A stretch of 64,000 nt of DNA from Bacteroidaceae bacterium (GCA_017483605.1 JAFUWG010000018.1:1-64000); one strand, 5' to 3'; shown: positions 43,101 through 51,812, counted from the first letter of the stretch. Notes: generated from the letters alone by a model not told the origin. Numbers and translations: made by a program.

Positions 43101-43578
43101 GCAATTCACGGAGATAGTGGGCGACCCTGCTGCCGATACGCCATATCTGGTGGCTGTGTTCGCTGGCTCGAACGCAGAAGAAGGCCAGTTGGGGATGACG
43201 GATGTGACGCTGAAGAAGGAAGTGGCGGGTGCCTCTGCCGGCGGCTACACGATGAAGGGCACCACCACAGGTCTTTCCCACGCCGACGCCCTGGGCAAGT
43301 ACATCTTGCAGGACGGCAATGTGTGGGGACAGGTGACGGACAGCCACACGAATGTTTACATCCCGCCGTTCCGTGCCTACATCGAGGGAACTGCTGGCGC
43401 AGCCATCCGCCTCGGCACGGAGTTTGAGGAGGACGACGAGGCAACGGGCATCAACGCCTTGCAGTTGACCGACCGTGACGGCACGGAGCACTGGTATGAC
43501 CTGAGCGGACGTGCCATCGAGAAACCGACGAAGGGCGGCGTGTATATTCGCAACAACAAAAAAGTTTTGGTAAAATAA
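40159..43578 (+). CDS. Large secreted repeat protein with GLUG-like segment and C-terminal anchoring motif
   Basis: 1139 residues. The signal peptide is ITLVLMLLTAATAWA. About residues 30-380 hold Ig-like or beta-rich units, including a twice-used TP(T/Y)YxTGS pattern. Residues near 420-520 contain a GLUG-like motif (YDGQGHAISGLTVSNGYRFF, then GLFGSISGATVRNV). A stretch near 850-920 reads as parallel beta helix or filamentous repeats (short Gly/Asn/Thr units). The end is YDLSGRAIEKPTKGGVYIRNNKKVLVK in outline, the same tail as the BspA-like protein at 3652. Codon use is strikingly GCC/ACC/AGC rich compared with its neighbours. Likely surface-exposed; no enzyme motif is evident. Confidence 0.8.
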   Translation: MKRTLNITRFIPRAAITLVLMLLTAATAWATDVTVTYNISVTGTLTPHADIKNAQTGQQVADWEHGVRTLWPANEGHTTRDYQITFTPDQDLDKTNKNDYNQTASCSAFKTERTTVFTVATAMSGYYVKSVTFKEDDTVKGDFSGFVPNSASVSVTLQANKFFNVITVVLTNDRYYSLSPGSGLTLNTMPTLTYRGTPYFLSGNAVSMSATNQSHIIEAVSGIGSSTPSIAADKRSFTFTMPQSDVYPTATLTEVHTMSVPSGFTVSDPYISIGGTPYYKTGSTVTLTVADADKAISGTGAVTSSPWAADFAASIQRVNIGSADLTISGNPFSTLGAAAVIVVPTPAYAVDYSSAAYASKLRVALGDYLFTATDEGGTAAYAIATEADLRNLAAAVNATDNISSGKTFCQTADIAMTGGNFDPIGRLGASNSFMGTYDGQGHAISGLTVSNGYRFFGLFGSISGATVRNVLLVSPTATTTVNDYVNLDALIGYCGSGETNNTVENCVVVSPTLSSSGTGSNNYVGAIIGRIWGVTNVTNCYYYDNTHDYATVGYYDSDGHLTNVARARRITLGSGVTAVSPAASDPANGFQYGGSDYYREGLALTLTTSAPATVPDGYTYTVSANSTALSGTTYTVNATDGDATLAAIVRSDGQQHEVSYVDADGTEHHETATFLDGYETVISQYGSQYIDLAAGWYYVGADITYTNVKIRPQGAINLILGNGKTMHIGTADNPTGLTGIVGSTENLTIYGQSLDNATAGTLSYVGTGGNGIYVSDYTQHIGNVSISNSPYTGYGIEANRVTIKGDTLTVATNADGAKAILASLDITISGGTVDARATGSGDLCGIHSKNGTITLGWTHATDRITASSYSGTVKVADGNGNILTDGSGNILTGTLAADDVNGKTLRPVINSDVIALGAGQTEVALPHFSCLRNLTAPTGEAKDAVIDGENAYVYTLCLPYAPVKEENLKFYTLSGVNGSSLQFTEIVGDPAADTPYLVAVFAGSNAEEGQLGMTDVTLKKEVAGASAGGYTMKGTTTGLSHADALGKYILQDGNVWGQVTDSHTNVYIPPFRAYIEGTAGAAIRLGTEFEEDDEATGINALQLTDRDGTEHWYDLSGRAIEKPTKGGVYIRNNKKVLVK

Positions 43579-43585
43579 AGAGCGT

Positions 43586-43774
43586 ATGGAAAAGAAAACA
43601 TATCGGAAGCCTCAGATGGAGGTGATAGAATTGGACGATATGAATATCCTCGTGGTCAGCGGCGGATGGGGCGGCGAAGCCACCGACCCCGCCAAGGCTC
43701 CCCTCCGCGACGCATGGGACGATGCCTTCGAGGACAACGAGGCTGCACAGACCTTCGAGAATCTCCTGTGGTAA
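43586..43774 (+). CDS. 62-residue peptide with a Gly-Gly-containing leader
   Basis: Starts 7 bp after the large secreted protein, so it is probably on the same transcript. The first part is KKTYRKPQMEVIELDDMNIL, followed by VVSGGWGGEATDPAKAP and an acidic tail. The YxKPxxEVxxLxxxxxLxxS pattern is shared by many short Bacteroidetes peptides of unknown function that commonly occur next to surface proteins. The VVSGG step resembles a double-glycine leader cleavage site, but no peptidase-containing transporter or modifying enzyme is nearby. Confidence 0.6.
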   Translation: MEKKTYRKPQMEVIELDDMNILVVSGGWGGEATDPAKAPLRDAWDDAFEDNEAAQTFENLLW

Positions 43775-43840
43775 TCTACCCGAGGGGATGACAACGCGAG
43801 AGAGGAAGTGTTGAATAGCATAGCCCCGACTCCTCTGAAT

Positions 43841-43903
43841 CGACCACGTCGTAGTCGGCACATCGACCACGACGTGGTCGGTCAAGCGACTACGACGTGG
43901 TCG
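43841..43903. repeat. Triple-palindrome array E (CGACCACG family)
   Basis: 17-bp units CGACCACGTCGTAGTCG (43841), CGACCACGACGTGGTCG (43864) and CGACTACGACGTGGTCG (43887), exactly 23 bp apart. Units 1 and 3 are perfect inverted copies of each other. It lies between the convergent peptide and S9 peptidase genes. Confidence 0.88.
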
Positions 43904-43988
43904 ATTTAGGGGTTGTTAAAGCACGCTATTTGACACATCCTCTCTTGTTGTCAGGGATGCACATCAGAAATGTCGAATGTGGGAGGGG

Positions 43989-46202
43989 TTACTTCAGATG
44001 GTCTTCGAAGTAGCGGGTGATGACGTGGTGGAGGTGGACTCGGTCGGTACCCATCATGTTGTGACCGTCGCCGGGGTAGGTGAAGAGGTCGGGGTAGGTG
44101 CCGGCATCGATGCAGGCACGCATGAAGGAAAGGGTGTGCTGGGGTACGCAAACGGGGTCGTTGCCGCCGTAGATGACCATGAGACGCCCCTGGAGGTTCT
44201 TGGCTTTGCGGAGCAGGGAGTTCTCTTCGTAGCCTTCGGGGTTGGACTGTGGGGTGTCCATGTAGCGTTCGCCGTACATGACCTCGTAGAATCGCCAGTC
44301 GATGACGGGACCGCCTGCCACACCAACCTTGAAGACATCGGGGTAGGTGGTCATGAGGCTGGTGGTCATGAAGCCGCCGAAACTCCAGCCATGCACACCG
44401 AGGCGGTTGGCATCGACGTAGGGGAGGCTCTTGAGGTATTCTACGCCTCGGAGTTGGTCTTTCATCTCTTCGACGCCGAGGTGGCGGAAGGTGGCTTGCT
44501 CGAAGTCGAGTCCGCGATGCTCACTGCCGCGGTTGTCGAGGCAGAACATGACGTAGCCCTGCTGTGCCATCCAGATGTCCCATCCGCGGGCTCCCCAGTT
44601 GCGGGTGGCGTCGATGTTGTGGGCATGGGGACCGCCATAGACATAGACGACGGCAGGATACTGCTTGGTAGGGTCGAAGTCGGTGGGGAGGATGAGGCGA
44701 TAGTAGAGGTCGGTCACGCCATCGGCAGCCTTGAGGGTGCCAACCTTGATGGTGGGCACTTGGTAGGCTGCCCACGGGTCGGTGGCGGAGAAATAGTTGA
44801 GAGTTTTTGAGTTTTTGAGTTTTTGAGTTTTGGGGTTGTCAGTCGGGACGATGTCGATGTGGCGGGCGATGAGGGGGGAGGAGTAGTTGTCGATGAAGAA
44901 ACGGCCCGACTCGGAGAGGGTGGCATTGTGCCAGCCAGTGCTGTTGCCGAGGAGGGTGCGTTGCCCCTTCATGTTGACGCTGAAGACGTTCTTCTGGAGC
45001 GGGTCTTTCTCGTTGGAGATGTAGAGGATGGTCTGCTGCTCCTCGTTGAAGCCGAGCACGTCCATCACCTCGAAGTTGCCGGCGGTGAGTTGCTTGAGGC
45101 ACTTGCCGTCCTTATTATATAAATAGATGTGGTTGTAGCCGTCGCGACGGGTCTGGTAGATGAACTGGTTCTTGTTCCAGGGGAGGAACTGGATGGGGGT
45201 GCGTGGCTCGAAATACTTGGGGTTGTCCTCGGTGAAGAGGGTGCGGAGTTTCTCGCCGGTGAGGGCATCGTATTCGTCGAGGGAACCGTGGTTCTGGTCG
45301 CGGTTGAGTTCGATGAGGTAGAGGCGTGTGCCGTCGGGCGACCAAGTGATGTTGGTGAAGTAGCGGTCGGTGGGGTCGCCTGTGTTCAGGTAGAGGGTCT
45401 TGTTGGTCTGAGGGTTGAAGATGCCCACATAGACCTTGTGGGAGGTCTCGCCCGCCATAGGGTAGGGGTCGGGAGCCGTTTGGGCACATCGGGACTCACC
45501 GTCGGGGGTGTTGAAGGGGAGGGTGATGTTCACCTGTGGATATTTGGACACCATGCTTTGGTCCATCTTGTAGAAGGCGAGAAGGGTGCCGTCAGGATTC
45601 CAGAAGGTGCCTTTCTCGATGCCGAACTCGTCGCGGTGGACGCTCTCGCCATAGACGAGGTCGAGGCTGCCGTCGGTGGAGACGGGATGGACGGTGCCGT
45701 CGGAGGTGGCGACGTAGAGGTTGTGGTCAATGGTGTAGGCGGTGGACAGGGAGTGGATGTTCCAGTCGGTGTTGCTGGCTTCGGGGACGAGATGGAGTTT
45801 CCAGATGACTTTCTGGTTGATCCAGTCGATGAGGGTCTTCTCTCGGCCTCGGTCGATGAGCACGTAGGGCTTGTCGGGGTAGGGGAAGGAGGCGTTGTAG
45901 AAGTGGTCGATGGTCTTCCTGCCATTGGCGGCAAGGATGTGGTTGATGTGCTCGAGGGTGAGTGTGTTGAGCACGAAGCCGGTGTCGGTGGTGCCGAGGT
46001 CTTTGTCAACATATTGGCAGTTTTCCATGCCCAGTTCGATGCAGGCATCTCCCCACCAGGCGAGGTGCTTGGTGGCGGGGTAGGAATGGGCGTAGTAGGT
46101 GGAACCGCCGGGGATGAGGTCGTCGAGGGTGAAGAGTTTTTTCTGTGCCATAACAGGGAGGAGGAATAAGGCGAGGAGGGTTGTGATAAAGGTCTTTTTC
46201 AT
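43989..46202 (-). CDS. S9 prolyl oligopeptidase family (DPP IV-like)
   Basis: 737 residues with signal peptide (TFITTLLALFLLPVMAQ). A beta-propeller N-terminal half is followed by an alpha/beta hydrolase: HGWSFGGFMT (nucleophile Ser near 605), YGGNDPVCVP (Asp) and GDGHNMMGTDRVH (His). Removes N-terminal dipeptides with Pro or Ala in position 2, typical of peptide-feeding oral and gut Bacteroidales. A run of four GAGTTTTT octamers (44801-44832) in the coding strand gives the odd segment KTQKLKNSKTLNYF before SATDPWAAYQVP. The start overlaps folK by 4 bp as last gene of an eight-gene operon. Confidence 0.92.
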   Translation of the reverse strand: MKKTFITTLLALFLLPVMAQKKLFTLDDLIPGGSTYYAHSYPATKHLAWWGDACIELGMENCQYVDKDLGTTDTGFVLNTLTLEHINHILAANGRKTIDHFYNASFPYPDKPYVLIDRGREKTLIDWINQKVIWKLHLVPEASNTDWNIHSLSTAYTIDHNLYVATSDGTVHPVSTDGSLDLVYGESVHRDEFGIEKGTFWNPDGTLLAFYKMDQSMVSKYPQVNITLPFNTPDGESRCAQTAPDPYPMAGETSHKVYVGIFNPQTNKTLYLNTGDPTDRYFTNITWSPDGTRLYLIELNRDQNHGSLDEYDALTGEKLRTLFTEDNPKYFEPRTPIQFLPWNKNQFIYQTRRDGYNHIYLYNKDGKCLKQLTAGNFEVMDVLGFNEEQQTILYISNEKDPLQKNVFSVNMKGQRTLLGNSTGWHNATLSESGRFFIDNYSSPLIARHIDIVPTDNPKTQKLKNSKTLNYFSATDPWAAYQVPTIKVGTLKAADGVTDLYYRLILPTDFDPTKQYPAVVYVYGGPHAHNIDATRNWGARGWDIWMAQQGYVMFCLDNRGSEHRGLDFEQATFRHLGVEEMKDQLRGVEYLKSLPYVDANRLGVHGWSFGGFMTTSLMTTYPDVFKVGVAGGPVIDWRFYEVMYGERYMDTPQSNPEGYEENSLLRKAKNLQGRLMVIYGGNDPVCVPQHTLSFMRACIDAGTYPDLFTYPGDGHNMMGTDRVHLHHVITRYFEDHLK
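44801..44832. repeat. Octamer repeat inside the S9 peptidase gene
   Basis: Four in-register 8-bp units (GAGTTTTT three times, then GAGTTTTG); the complement is the same AACTCAAA octamer seen before purD and the hotdog gene. Loss or gain of one unit would shift the reading frame. Confidence 0.85.
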
Positions 46203-46636
46203 TTCATGATTTCTTTTAGGGGAATGAGCACGAAGTCACGCTCATTCATGAGTGGATGGGGAATGGTGAGGGTGGGGGTGGAGATGTGGAGGTCGTCGTA
46301 GAGGAGGATGTCGATGTCGATGATGCGGTCGTGGTAGGTGGGAAGACTCCTCCGACTCCCCTGTTGAGGGGAGAGAATTGTTTTCTGGGTGCGTCCCAAC
46401 AGGCGTTCAATCTGCTGGGTCTTGCGGAGAAGTGCCAGGGGCGACAGCGTGGTTTCGACGCATACGGCGGCATTGAGGAAGGTGTTGGGGCTCTCGAATC
46501 CCCACGGCTCGGTTTCAAGGAAGGCGGACTGAGCCTTGATAGGCCCAATCCGCCTTGCGATTTCGGTGATGGCCGACAGGAGATTCTGTTTCTTGTCGCC
46601 AAGATTCGTGCCGAGTGAGAGATAAACGGTGTGCAT
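46199..46636 (-). CDS. folK: HPPK, dihydropteridine pyrophosphokinase
   Basis: Transfers pyrophosphate to 6-hydroxymethyl-dihydropterin in folate synthesis. 145 residues: YLSLGTNLGDKKQNLLSAI, ETEPWGF, FLNAAVCVETTLSP, DRIIDIDILLYDD and IPHPLMNERDFVLIPL are all standard. Between GRTQKT and YHDRIIDID there are about 12 extra residues (ILSPQQGSRRSLPT), encoded by a small palindrome (46356-46373) that looks like an in-frame insertion of a repeat. The reading frame and catalytic Asp pair stay intact. Overlaps the next gene by 4 bp and queA by 1 bp. Confidence 0.92.
   Translation of the reverse strand: MHTVYLSLGTNLGDKKQNLLSAITEIARRIGPIKAQSAFLETEPWGFESPNTFLNAAVCVETTLSPLALLRKTQQIERLLGRTQKTILSPQQGSRRSLPTYHDRIIDIDILLYDDLHISTPTLTIPHPLMNERDFVLIPLKEIMK
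46356..46373. repeat. Small palindrome inserted in folK
   Basis: CTCCCCT-GTTG-AGGGGAG with a flanking CTCCTCCGA; this type of CTCCCCT...AGGGGAG palindrome is familiar from intergenic regions in Bacteroidetes (from memory). Here it sits in frame inside a gene. Confidence 0.6.
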
Positions 46637-47718
46637 TAATCAATAATGAGCATGGCGTCGCCATAGGTACCGAACATATAGTCGCCTTTGAGTGCCTCCT
46701 TGTAGGCGTTCATGACGACTTCGTAACCTCCGAAGGCGGTGACGAGCATGAGCATGGTGGAAAGTGGCGGCTGGAAATTCACGACGATGGCATCGGCGAC
46801 GGTGAAGTCGTGGGGAGGGAAGATGAACTTGTTGGTCCATCCGTCGAACTCCTTGATGAAACCGCCGGGCCCTGCTGCTGTTTCGGTGGCACGGAGGGTG
46901 GTTGTACCTACGGCACAAACTTTGTGTCCGTTCTCCTTTGCCTTGTTGACAATGTCGCAAGCCTCTTTGGTGACAAACATCTGCTCGGAATCGGTCTTGT
47001 GCTTGGTGAGGTCTTCTACGTCGATGCTGCGGAAGTTGCCCAAGCCTGCATGAAGCGTGATGAAAGCCTGCTCGATGCCTTGAATCTCCATCCGCTTCAT
47101 GAGTTCTCGGGAGAAGTGAAGTCCTGTGACGGGAACGGTCACGGCTCCTTCGTTGCGTGCATAGATGGTCTGGAAGCGTTCGTGGTCTTCTTCCTCGGCG
47201 GGACGACGGTTGCGGATGTCGTCGGGGATGGGTGCCTCGCCAAGCGAGTAGAGGGTCTCCTTGAACACGTCGTGAGGACCGTCGTAGAGGAAACGGAGGG
47301 TGCGTCCACGCGAGGTGGTGTTGTCAATGACTTCGGCAACAATGGACTCGTCGGGACCAAAGTAGAGTTTGTTGCCAATACGAATCTTTCTTGCAGGGTC
47401 AACGAGCACGTCCCAAAGACGCAGTTCTTCGTTGAGTTCTCTGAGAAGGAAAACCTCAATGCGTGCACCCGTCTTTTCTTTGTTCCCATAGAGACGTGCA
47501 GGGAACACTTTCGTGTCGTTGAAGATGAAGGCGTCACCTTCCGTGAAATAGTCGGTGATTTCCTTGAAGAGTTTGTGCTCTATCTTTCCCGTCTGTTTGT
47601 GTACCACCATGAGTTTTGCTTCGTCGCGGTTGTAAAACTTTGTCTCGGGATTGTAGGTGCGAGGATAGAGTGCAATCTTGTCTTCTGGAAGTTTGAACTT
47701 GAATTGTGAAAGTTTCAT
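46636..47718 (-). CDS. queA: S-adenosylmethionine:tRNA ribosyltransferase-isomerase
   Basis: Adds the ribosyl group from SAM to 7-aminomethyl-deazaguanine in tRNA to form epoxyqueuosine. 360 residues; [22 protein letters not shown] at the start, [33 protein letters not shown] (variant of the AxxxGAVAAPTAGLHF motif), [15 protein letters not shown] and [16 protein letters not shown]-like [17 protein letters not shown]. The VTVPVTG version departs slightly from the usual VAAPTAG. One gene before folK in the operon. Confidence 0.93.
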   Translation of the reverse strand: MKLSQFKFKLPEDKIALYPRTYNPETKFYNRDEAKLMVVHKQTGKIEHKLFKEITDYFTEGDAFIFNDTKVFPARLYGNKEKTGARIEVFLLRELNEELRLWDVLVDPARKIRIGNKLYFGPDESIVAEVIDNTTSRGRTLRFLYDGPHDVFKETLYSLGEAPIPDDIRNRRPAEEEDHERFQTIYARNEGAVTVPVTGLHFSRELMKRMEIQGIEQAFITLHAGLGNFRSIDVEDLTKHKTDSEQMFVTKEACDIVNKAKENGHKVCAVGTTTLRATETAAGPGGFIKEFDGWTNKFIFPPHDFTVADAIVVNFQPPLSTMLMLVTAFGGYEVVMNAYKEALKGDYMFGTYGDAMLIID

Positions 47719-48509
47719 ATCGTTTGTTTTTCTTCTGTTTTTATATGTTGGTTGTCAAGCCATTGCGGGAATGTCTCAATGTCCAAGCAATCTTGGAGCG
47801 TGTACTTGCCGATGCGTGTACGGATGAGGTCGGTGAGGTAGCCGCCCGACCCGAGTGCTTGTCCGATGTCGCGAGCCAAGGCACGGATGTAGGTGCCCTT
47901 GCTGCAAACGACCCGAATGGTCAGGGAAAGGTGTTTGCCTGACAGGTTGTCGGATTGATACCGAATCTTCTCACGGCTGTCTGTCGCTGTATCAACGGGT
48001 TGATTTTCTACTTCGCCGAAATGGAGTATTTCTAACTCGTCGATGACGAGAATCTTGGGTTTCAACTCAATCTCTTCGCCTTGGCGGGCATACTTGAAGG
48101 CTCGCTTTCCGTCCACTTTCACGGCAGAGAACGTGGGGGGTATCTGTTCGATGCGACCGATAAACGCCTTGAGTTTTTCTTCCACCAGTTCTCGGGTGAT
48201 GTGGCCGGTGGGGTAGGTCGCATCCTCTGCGGTCTCCATGTCGAACGAGGGCGTGGTGGCTCCCAGTTTGATGGTGGCGACATACTCTTTGGTATGTGCC
48301 TGCAATTCGTCAATCTGTTTGGTACACTTGCCTGTGCAGATGATGAGTACACCCGTCGCCAGCGGGTCGAGTGTGCCGGCATGTCCCACCTTCAGTTTCT
48401 TCACACCGAGGCGGTGCGAGAGTTCTCCCCGCACTTTCGCCACCAGGTTGAATGAGGTCCACCGATAGGGCTTGTTGAAGATGAGTATTTCGCCAGCAAT
48501 GGGATTCAT
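47715..48509 (-). CDS. truB: tRNA pseudouridine-55 synthase
   Basis: Makes pseudouridine 55 in the T loop. 264 residues; the active-site Asp is in [15 protein letters not shown] (D48), with [13 protein letters not shown] at the start and [18 protein letters not shown] as the second signature. Overlaps queA by 4 bp and follows uppP directly. Confidence 0.96.
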   Translation of the reverse strand: MNPIAGEILIFNKPYRWTSFNLVAKVRGELSHRLGVKKLKVGHAGTLDPLATGVLIICTGKCTKQIDELQAHTKEYVATIKLGATTPSFDMETAEDATYPTGHITRELVEEKLKAFIGRIEQIPPTFSAVKVDGKRAFKYARQGEEIELKPKILVIDELEILHFGEVENQPVDTATDSREKIRYQSDNLSGKHLSLTIRVVCSKGTYIRALARDIGQALGSGGYLTDLIRTRIGKYTLQDCLDIETFPQWLDNQHIKTEEKQTI

Positions 48510-49325
48510 TTACAGACAAATGGCAAGGATGCCGACAATGGCACAATAGATGGCGAAATAAATGAGTTTACATTGCTTGACAAAGGCAATCATCCATTTG
48601 CAGGCAAAGCAACCGCTGATGAATGCCGCAAGGAAGCCAACCACCAGTGCGGTCATTGGGATTTGTGCGGTGGCTCCGTGTTCTGCCAAGTATTCGGCAC
48701 TTGGTGCAACAATGTGCTTGAAGTCGAGCAGGGCTTCACCAAGAATGGGGGGGATGACCATCAAGAAAGAGAACTGGGCGAGGTTCTTGCGACTGTTGCC
48801 CAGCAGCAGACCTGTGGCAATGGTGGAACCGCTGCGAGAAAGTCCTGGCAGCACGGCAATGGCTTGTGCAATGCCGATGATGAAGGCGTGCCATGGAGAA
48901 ATCTTCTCTTTTTCTTGTGGACGATAGAAGTGGGTGAGTGCCAGCAGGAATGCCGTCACCAACAGACAGACACCAACGATGGTCAGGCTCCCTTCGAAGA
49001 TGGCATCGACATAGTCTTTAAAGCAGAGTCCGACGATGCCGATAGGAATCATGGAAATGATGATGTTGAGGGCATACTTCTGTTCCTCGTTGAGTTGCCC
49101 GTCCCACTTGAAAAGTCCTTTGAAAATCCATGTCACCTCTTTCCAAAGGATAACCAGTGTGGAGAGGACGGTGGCGACGTGTACGACGATGTCGAACGTC
49201 AAACCTCCCACTTCTTCAACGCCGAGAAGATGCTGCCCGATTTGCAAATGTCCGCTGCTGCTGACAGGGAGGTATTCTGTCAGTCCCTGAATGATGCCTA
49301 AGATGAGTGCTTGTAGCCAATCCAT
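48510..49325 (-). CDS. uppP: Undecaprenyl-diphosphatase
   Basis: Inner-membrane enzyme that recycles the lipid carrier for peptidoglycan and other polysaccharides (also confers bacitracin tolerance). 271 residues with about eight membrane helices. Signatures are [19 protein letters not shown] near the start and [18 protein letters not shown]. Its stop abuts the truB start. Confidence 0.95.
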   Translation of the reverse strand: MDWLQALILGIIQGLTEYLPVSSSGHLQIGQHLLGVEEVGGLTFDIVVHVATVLSTLVILWKEVTWIFKGLFKWDGQLNEEQKYALNIIISMIPIGIVGLCFKDYVDAIFEGSLTIVGVCLLVTAFLLALTHFYRPQEKEKISPWHAFIIGIAQAIAVLPGLSRSGSTIATGLLLGNSRKNLAQFSFLMVIPPILGEALLDFKHIVAPSAEYLAEHGATAQIPMTALVVGFLAAFISGCFACKWMIAFVKQCKLIYFAIYCAIVGILAICL

Positions 49326-49350
49326 AGTGTGCGAAAGTATTTTTTGAGTT

Positions 49351-49590
49351 TTAATCCTTATTCACGCTCTTGCTTTTCTGAGCAGGCCAGAGGATGGCAA
49401 CAATCTCGAAGAGAAAGCCGAAGAGGCACACCATGGGAGCCACTTTGATATGCTTGTCGCTGAAAATCTCGGGGTTGAAAGCCTCCTCTGTCGTTGCGTC
49501 GCCGCCCATGAGGATGAAGCCGAGGATGATGATAAGGAATCCGATGGCCAGAAGGATGTAGTTGATTTTTGTGAATGCAAAATTGTTCAT
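49351..49590 (-). CDS. DUF3098 small membrane protein
   Basis: 79 residues with two membrane helices ([20 protein letters not shown] and [19 protein letters not shown]) around [17 protein letters not shown], the DUF3098 pattern. It is conserved between ftsX and uppP in Bacteroidetes, which suggests a role in cell division or envelope assembly; no function is established. Confidence 0.88.
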   Translation of the reverse strand: MNNFAFTKINYILLAIGFLIIILGFILMGGDATTEEAFNPEIFSDKHIKVAPMVCLFGFLFEIVAILWPAQKSKSVNKD

Positions 49591-49602
49591 TGTCCTATTG
49601 TT

Positions 49603-50472
49603 TTATACGTAATAAAGTTCATTGCTGCTCATTCGCAGATACCTGTTGAGCGACAGGAACGTGCAGAGGAATGTGATGAGGAGACCGAAAAGGAGCACTG
49701 CCGCCGAAACGATGGCAACCACTTTCCAGTCGATGATAGAGGTGATTTGTGGCTCGAAATTGTGCAGCCAGTAGAGGCCGAAGATGATGAGGGCATCGGC
49801 AAAGATGGCGGAGAAGATTCCGAGCGTGAATCCACGTGCCAGGAACGGACGGCGGATGAATCCCCAACTTGCCCCTACCAGTTTCATCGTGTTGATGATG
49901 AAACGTTTGGAGAAGATGGTGAGTCGCACCGTATTGTTGATGAGTGCGAACGAGATGTAGGTGAACAGTGCCGCAATGATGAGCAGGATGATGCTCACCT
50001 TTCGGATGTTGTCGTTGACCGATTTAATCAGGTCTTTGGAATAGACCACATCCACCACGTCCGAGTTCCCCTTCAAGGCTTTTACTGCCGCACCGAGGCT
50101 GTCGGGGTTGGCATAATCCGCATTGATTTTGACCTCGAAAGAGGCGGTGTAGGGGTTCATGCCGATAAATTCTGTGGGGTCAATGCCTTGTGCTTCAATT
50201 TCTTCCTTCAGGGCTTGCTCTTTCGAGATGTACTCCACGCTCTTGGCGTAGGGTGCCTGTCTCAGCGATGTTTCCATCTTCTTGATTTGCAGACTGTCCA
50301 ATTCGTCGCTGATGAGGACGCTCACGTTGATGTTTTCTTTCACAAAGTTGGAAAGGTTATGGGCGGAAAGCACGAACAAGACAATGATGCCGAGCAAGAC
50401 CAGTACGAGGGTGGTACTGATGGTGGCAGTGATGAACTGGGTGCTGAAAAAATTGTTCTTTTTCTTACTCAT
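49603..50472 (-). CDS. ftsX: Cell-division ABC transporter permease FtsX
   Basis: Works with FtsE to activate peptidoglycan hydrolases at the septum. 289 residues: one N-terminal helix (FITATISTTLVLVLLGIIVLFVL), a periplasmic loop (50-165), then three helices with FALINNTVRLTIFSKRFII and TMKLVGASWGFIRRPF, the FtsX cytoplasmic signature. ftsE is not in this operon. Overlaps miaB by 8 bp. Confidence 0.92.
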   Translation of the reverse strand: MSKKKNNFFSTQFITATISTTLVLVLLGIIVLFVLSAHNLSNFVKENINVSVLISDELDSLQIKKMETSLRQAPYAKSVEYISKEQALKEEIEAQGIDPTEFIGMNPYTASFEVKINADYANPDSLGAAVKALKGNSDVVDVVYSKDLIKSVNDNIRKVSIILLIIAALFTYISFALINNTVRLTIFSKRFIINTMKLVGASWGFIRRPFLARGFTLGIFSAIFADALIIFGLYWLHNFEPQITSIIDWKVVAIVSAAVLLFGLLITFLCTFLSLNRYLRMSSNELYYV

Positions 50473-51775
50473 TTACTTCTATACCTTTGAGGGTTGCTGA
50501 ACTGGATTCGAGGATTTTGACACGCACGAAGTCGCCAATGTGATGATTGCCACGGTCGAAGACGACCACTTTGTTCTGCTGAGTGCGGCCGAAAAGTTGC
50601 TCTCGGCTGCGTTTCGACACGCCTTCCACCAGAATCTCGTAGGTCTTGCCCACGTCCTTTTGGTAACTTTCTGCCGACAGTTGGTTCTGCAGGGCAATCA
50701 TCTCGTTCAGGCGGCGAATCTTGGTTTCCTCCGGGATGTCGTCGGGCAGATGCTTGGAGGCATACGTGCCTGGGCGTTCCGAATATTTGAACATAAAGGC
50801 AGAGTCATATCCACATTCACGCATGAGCGACAGCGACATCTGGTGGTCTTCTTCCGTTTCGGAGTGATAGCCCACAAAAATGTCGGTGGTGAGTCCGCAA
50901 TCGGGCAGGATGCGGCGGATGGCAGCCACACGGTCGAGATACCATTCGCGGGTGTACTTGCGGTTCATCAGTTTCAAGATGCGGTTGGAGCCGCTTTGCA
51001 CCGGCAGGTGGATGTGGCGGCAGATGTTCTGGTGGGAGGCAATCACCTCCAGCGTCTCGTCGCTCATGTCTTTAGGATGAGAAGTGGTGAAACGGATACG
51101 CATCTCTGGCACGGCCTCTGCCACCGTGGAAAGCAGTTGGGGAAAGCCCACCTCGCCACACCTGTAACTGTTCACGTTCTGACCCAGCAGCGTGACCTCT
51201 TTGAAGCCCTTCTCCTGCAAATCCCGCACCTCATTCAAGATGCTGTCCACCTCCCGACTGCGTTCACGTCCTCGTGTGTAGGGCACAATGCAGTAGTGGC
51301 AAAAGTTGTTGCAGCCTCGCATGATGCTCACAAAGCCGCTCACACGGCTGCCACAGATACGCTCCGGGATGATGTCGCGATACGTCTCGGTGGTGCTCAG
51401 TTCGATGTTCATCGCCTTTTCGCCCACTTCGGCAGCCGCAAAAAGTTCGGGAAGGGAAAGGTAGGAGTCGGGACCAGCCACGAGGTCAACGTGATGGTTC
51501 TCAATCAGGTCGTCCTTCACACGTTCAGCCATGCACCCCACTACACCAACAATGAGCCTGTGCCCCTTCTTCTGCAACGCATGAAGGGCTTCAAGCCTGT
51601 TATATATCTTGTTTTCTGCGTTTTCACGAACGGAGCAGGTATTCAGCAGGATGGCGTCCGCCTCGTCGATGCTGTCACACACCTCATAGTCCGCCATTTT
51701 CATGACAGAGGCAATCACCTCACTGTCCGCCACGTTCATTTGGCAGCCGTAAGTTTCAATAAAAAGTTTCTTCAT
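50465..51775 (-). CDS. miaB: tRNA-2-methylthio-N6-dimethylallyladenosine synthase
   Basis: Radical-SAM methylthiotransferase that modifies adenosine 37 of tRNAs. 436 residues: N-terminal UPF0004 domain (ETYGCQMNVADSE, NTCSVRENAENKIYNRL, VGVVGCMAER), radical-SAM cluster CNNFCHYCIVPYTRGRERSR and a C-terminal TRAM domain. First gene of the eight-gene operon, with a -7 box at 51805-51812. Confidence 0.96.
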   Translation of the reverse strand: MKKLFIETYGCQMNVADSEVIASVMKMADYEVCDSIDEADAILLNTCSVRENAENKIYNRLEALHALQKKGHRLIVGVVGCMAERVKDDLIENHHVDLVAGPDSYLSLPELFAAAEVGEKAMNIELSTTETYRDIIPERICGSRVSGFVSIMRGCNNFCHYCIVPYTRGRERSREVDSILNEVRDLQEKGFKEVTLLGQNVNSYRCGEVGFPQLLSTVAEAVPEMRIRFTTSHPKDMSDETLEVIASHQNICRHIHLPVQSGSNRILKLMNRKYTREWYLDRVAAIRRILPDCGLTTDIFVGYHSETEEDHQMSLSLMRECGYDSAFMFKYSERPGTYASKHLPDDIPEETKIRRLNEMIALQNQLSAESYQKDVGKTYEILVEGVSKRSREQLFGRTQQNKVVVFDRGNHHIGDFVRVKILESSSATLKGIEVNE

Positions 51776-51804
51776 TAAAAATGAATTTTGTACAAAAGAC
51801 GGTG

Positions 51805-51812
51805 CAAAGGTA
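51805..51812 (-). promoter_or_regulatory. TACCTTTG -7 box for the miaB operon
   Basis: Minus-strand TAnnTTTG 29 bases before the miaB ATG. Confidence 0.6.
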
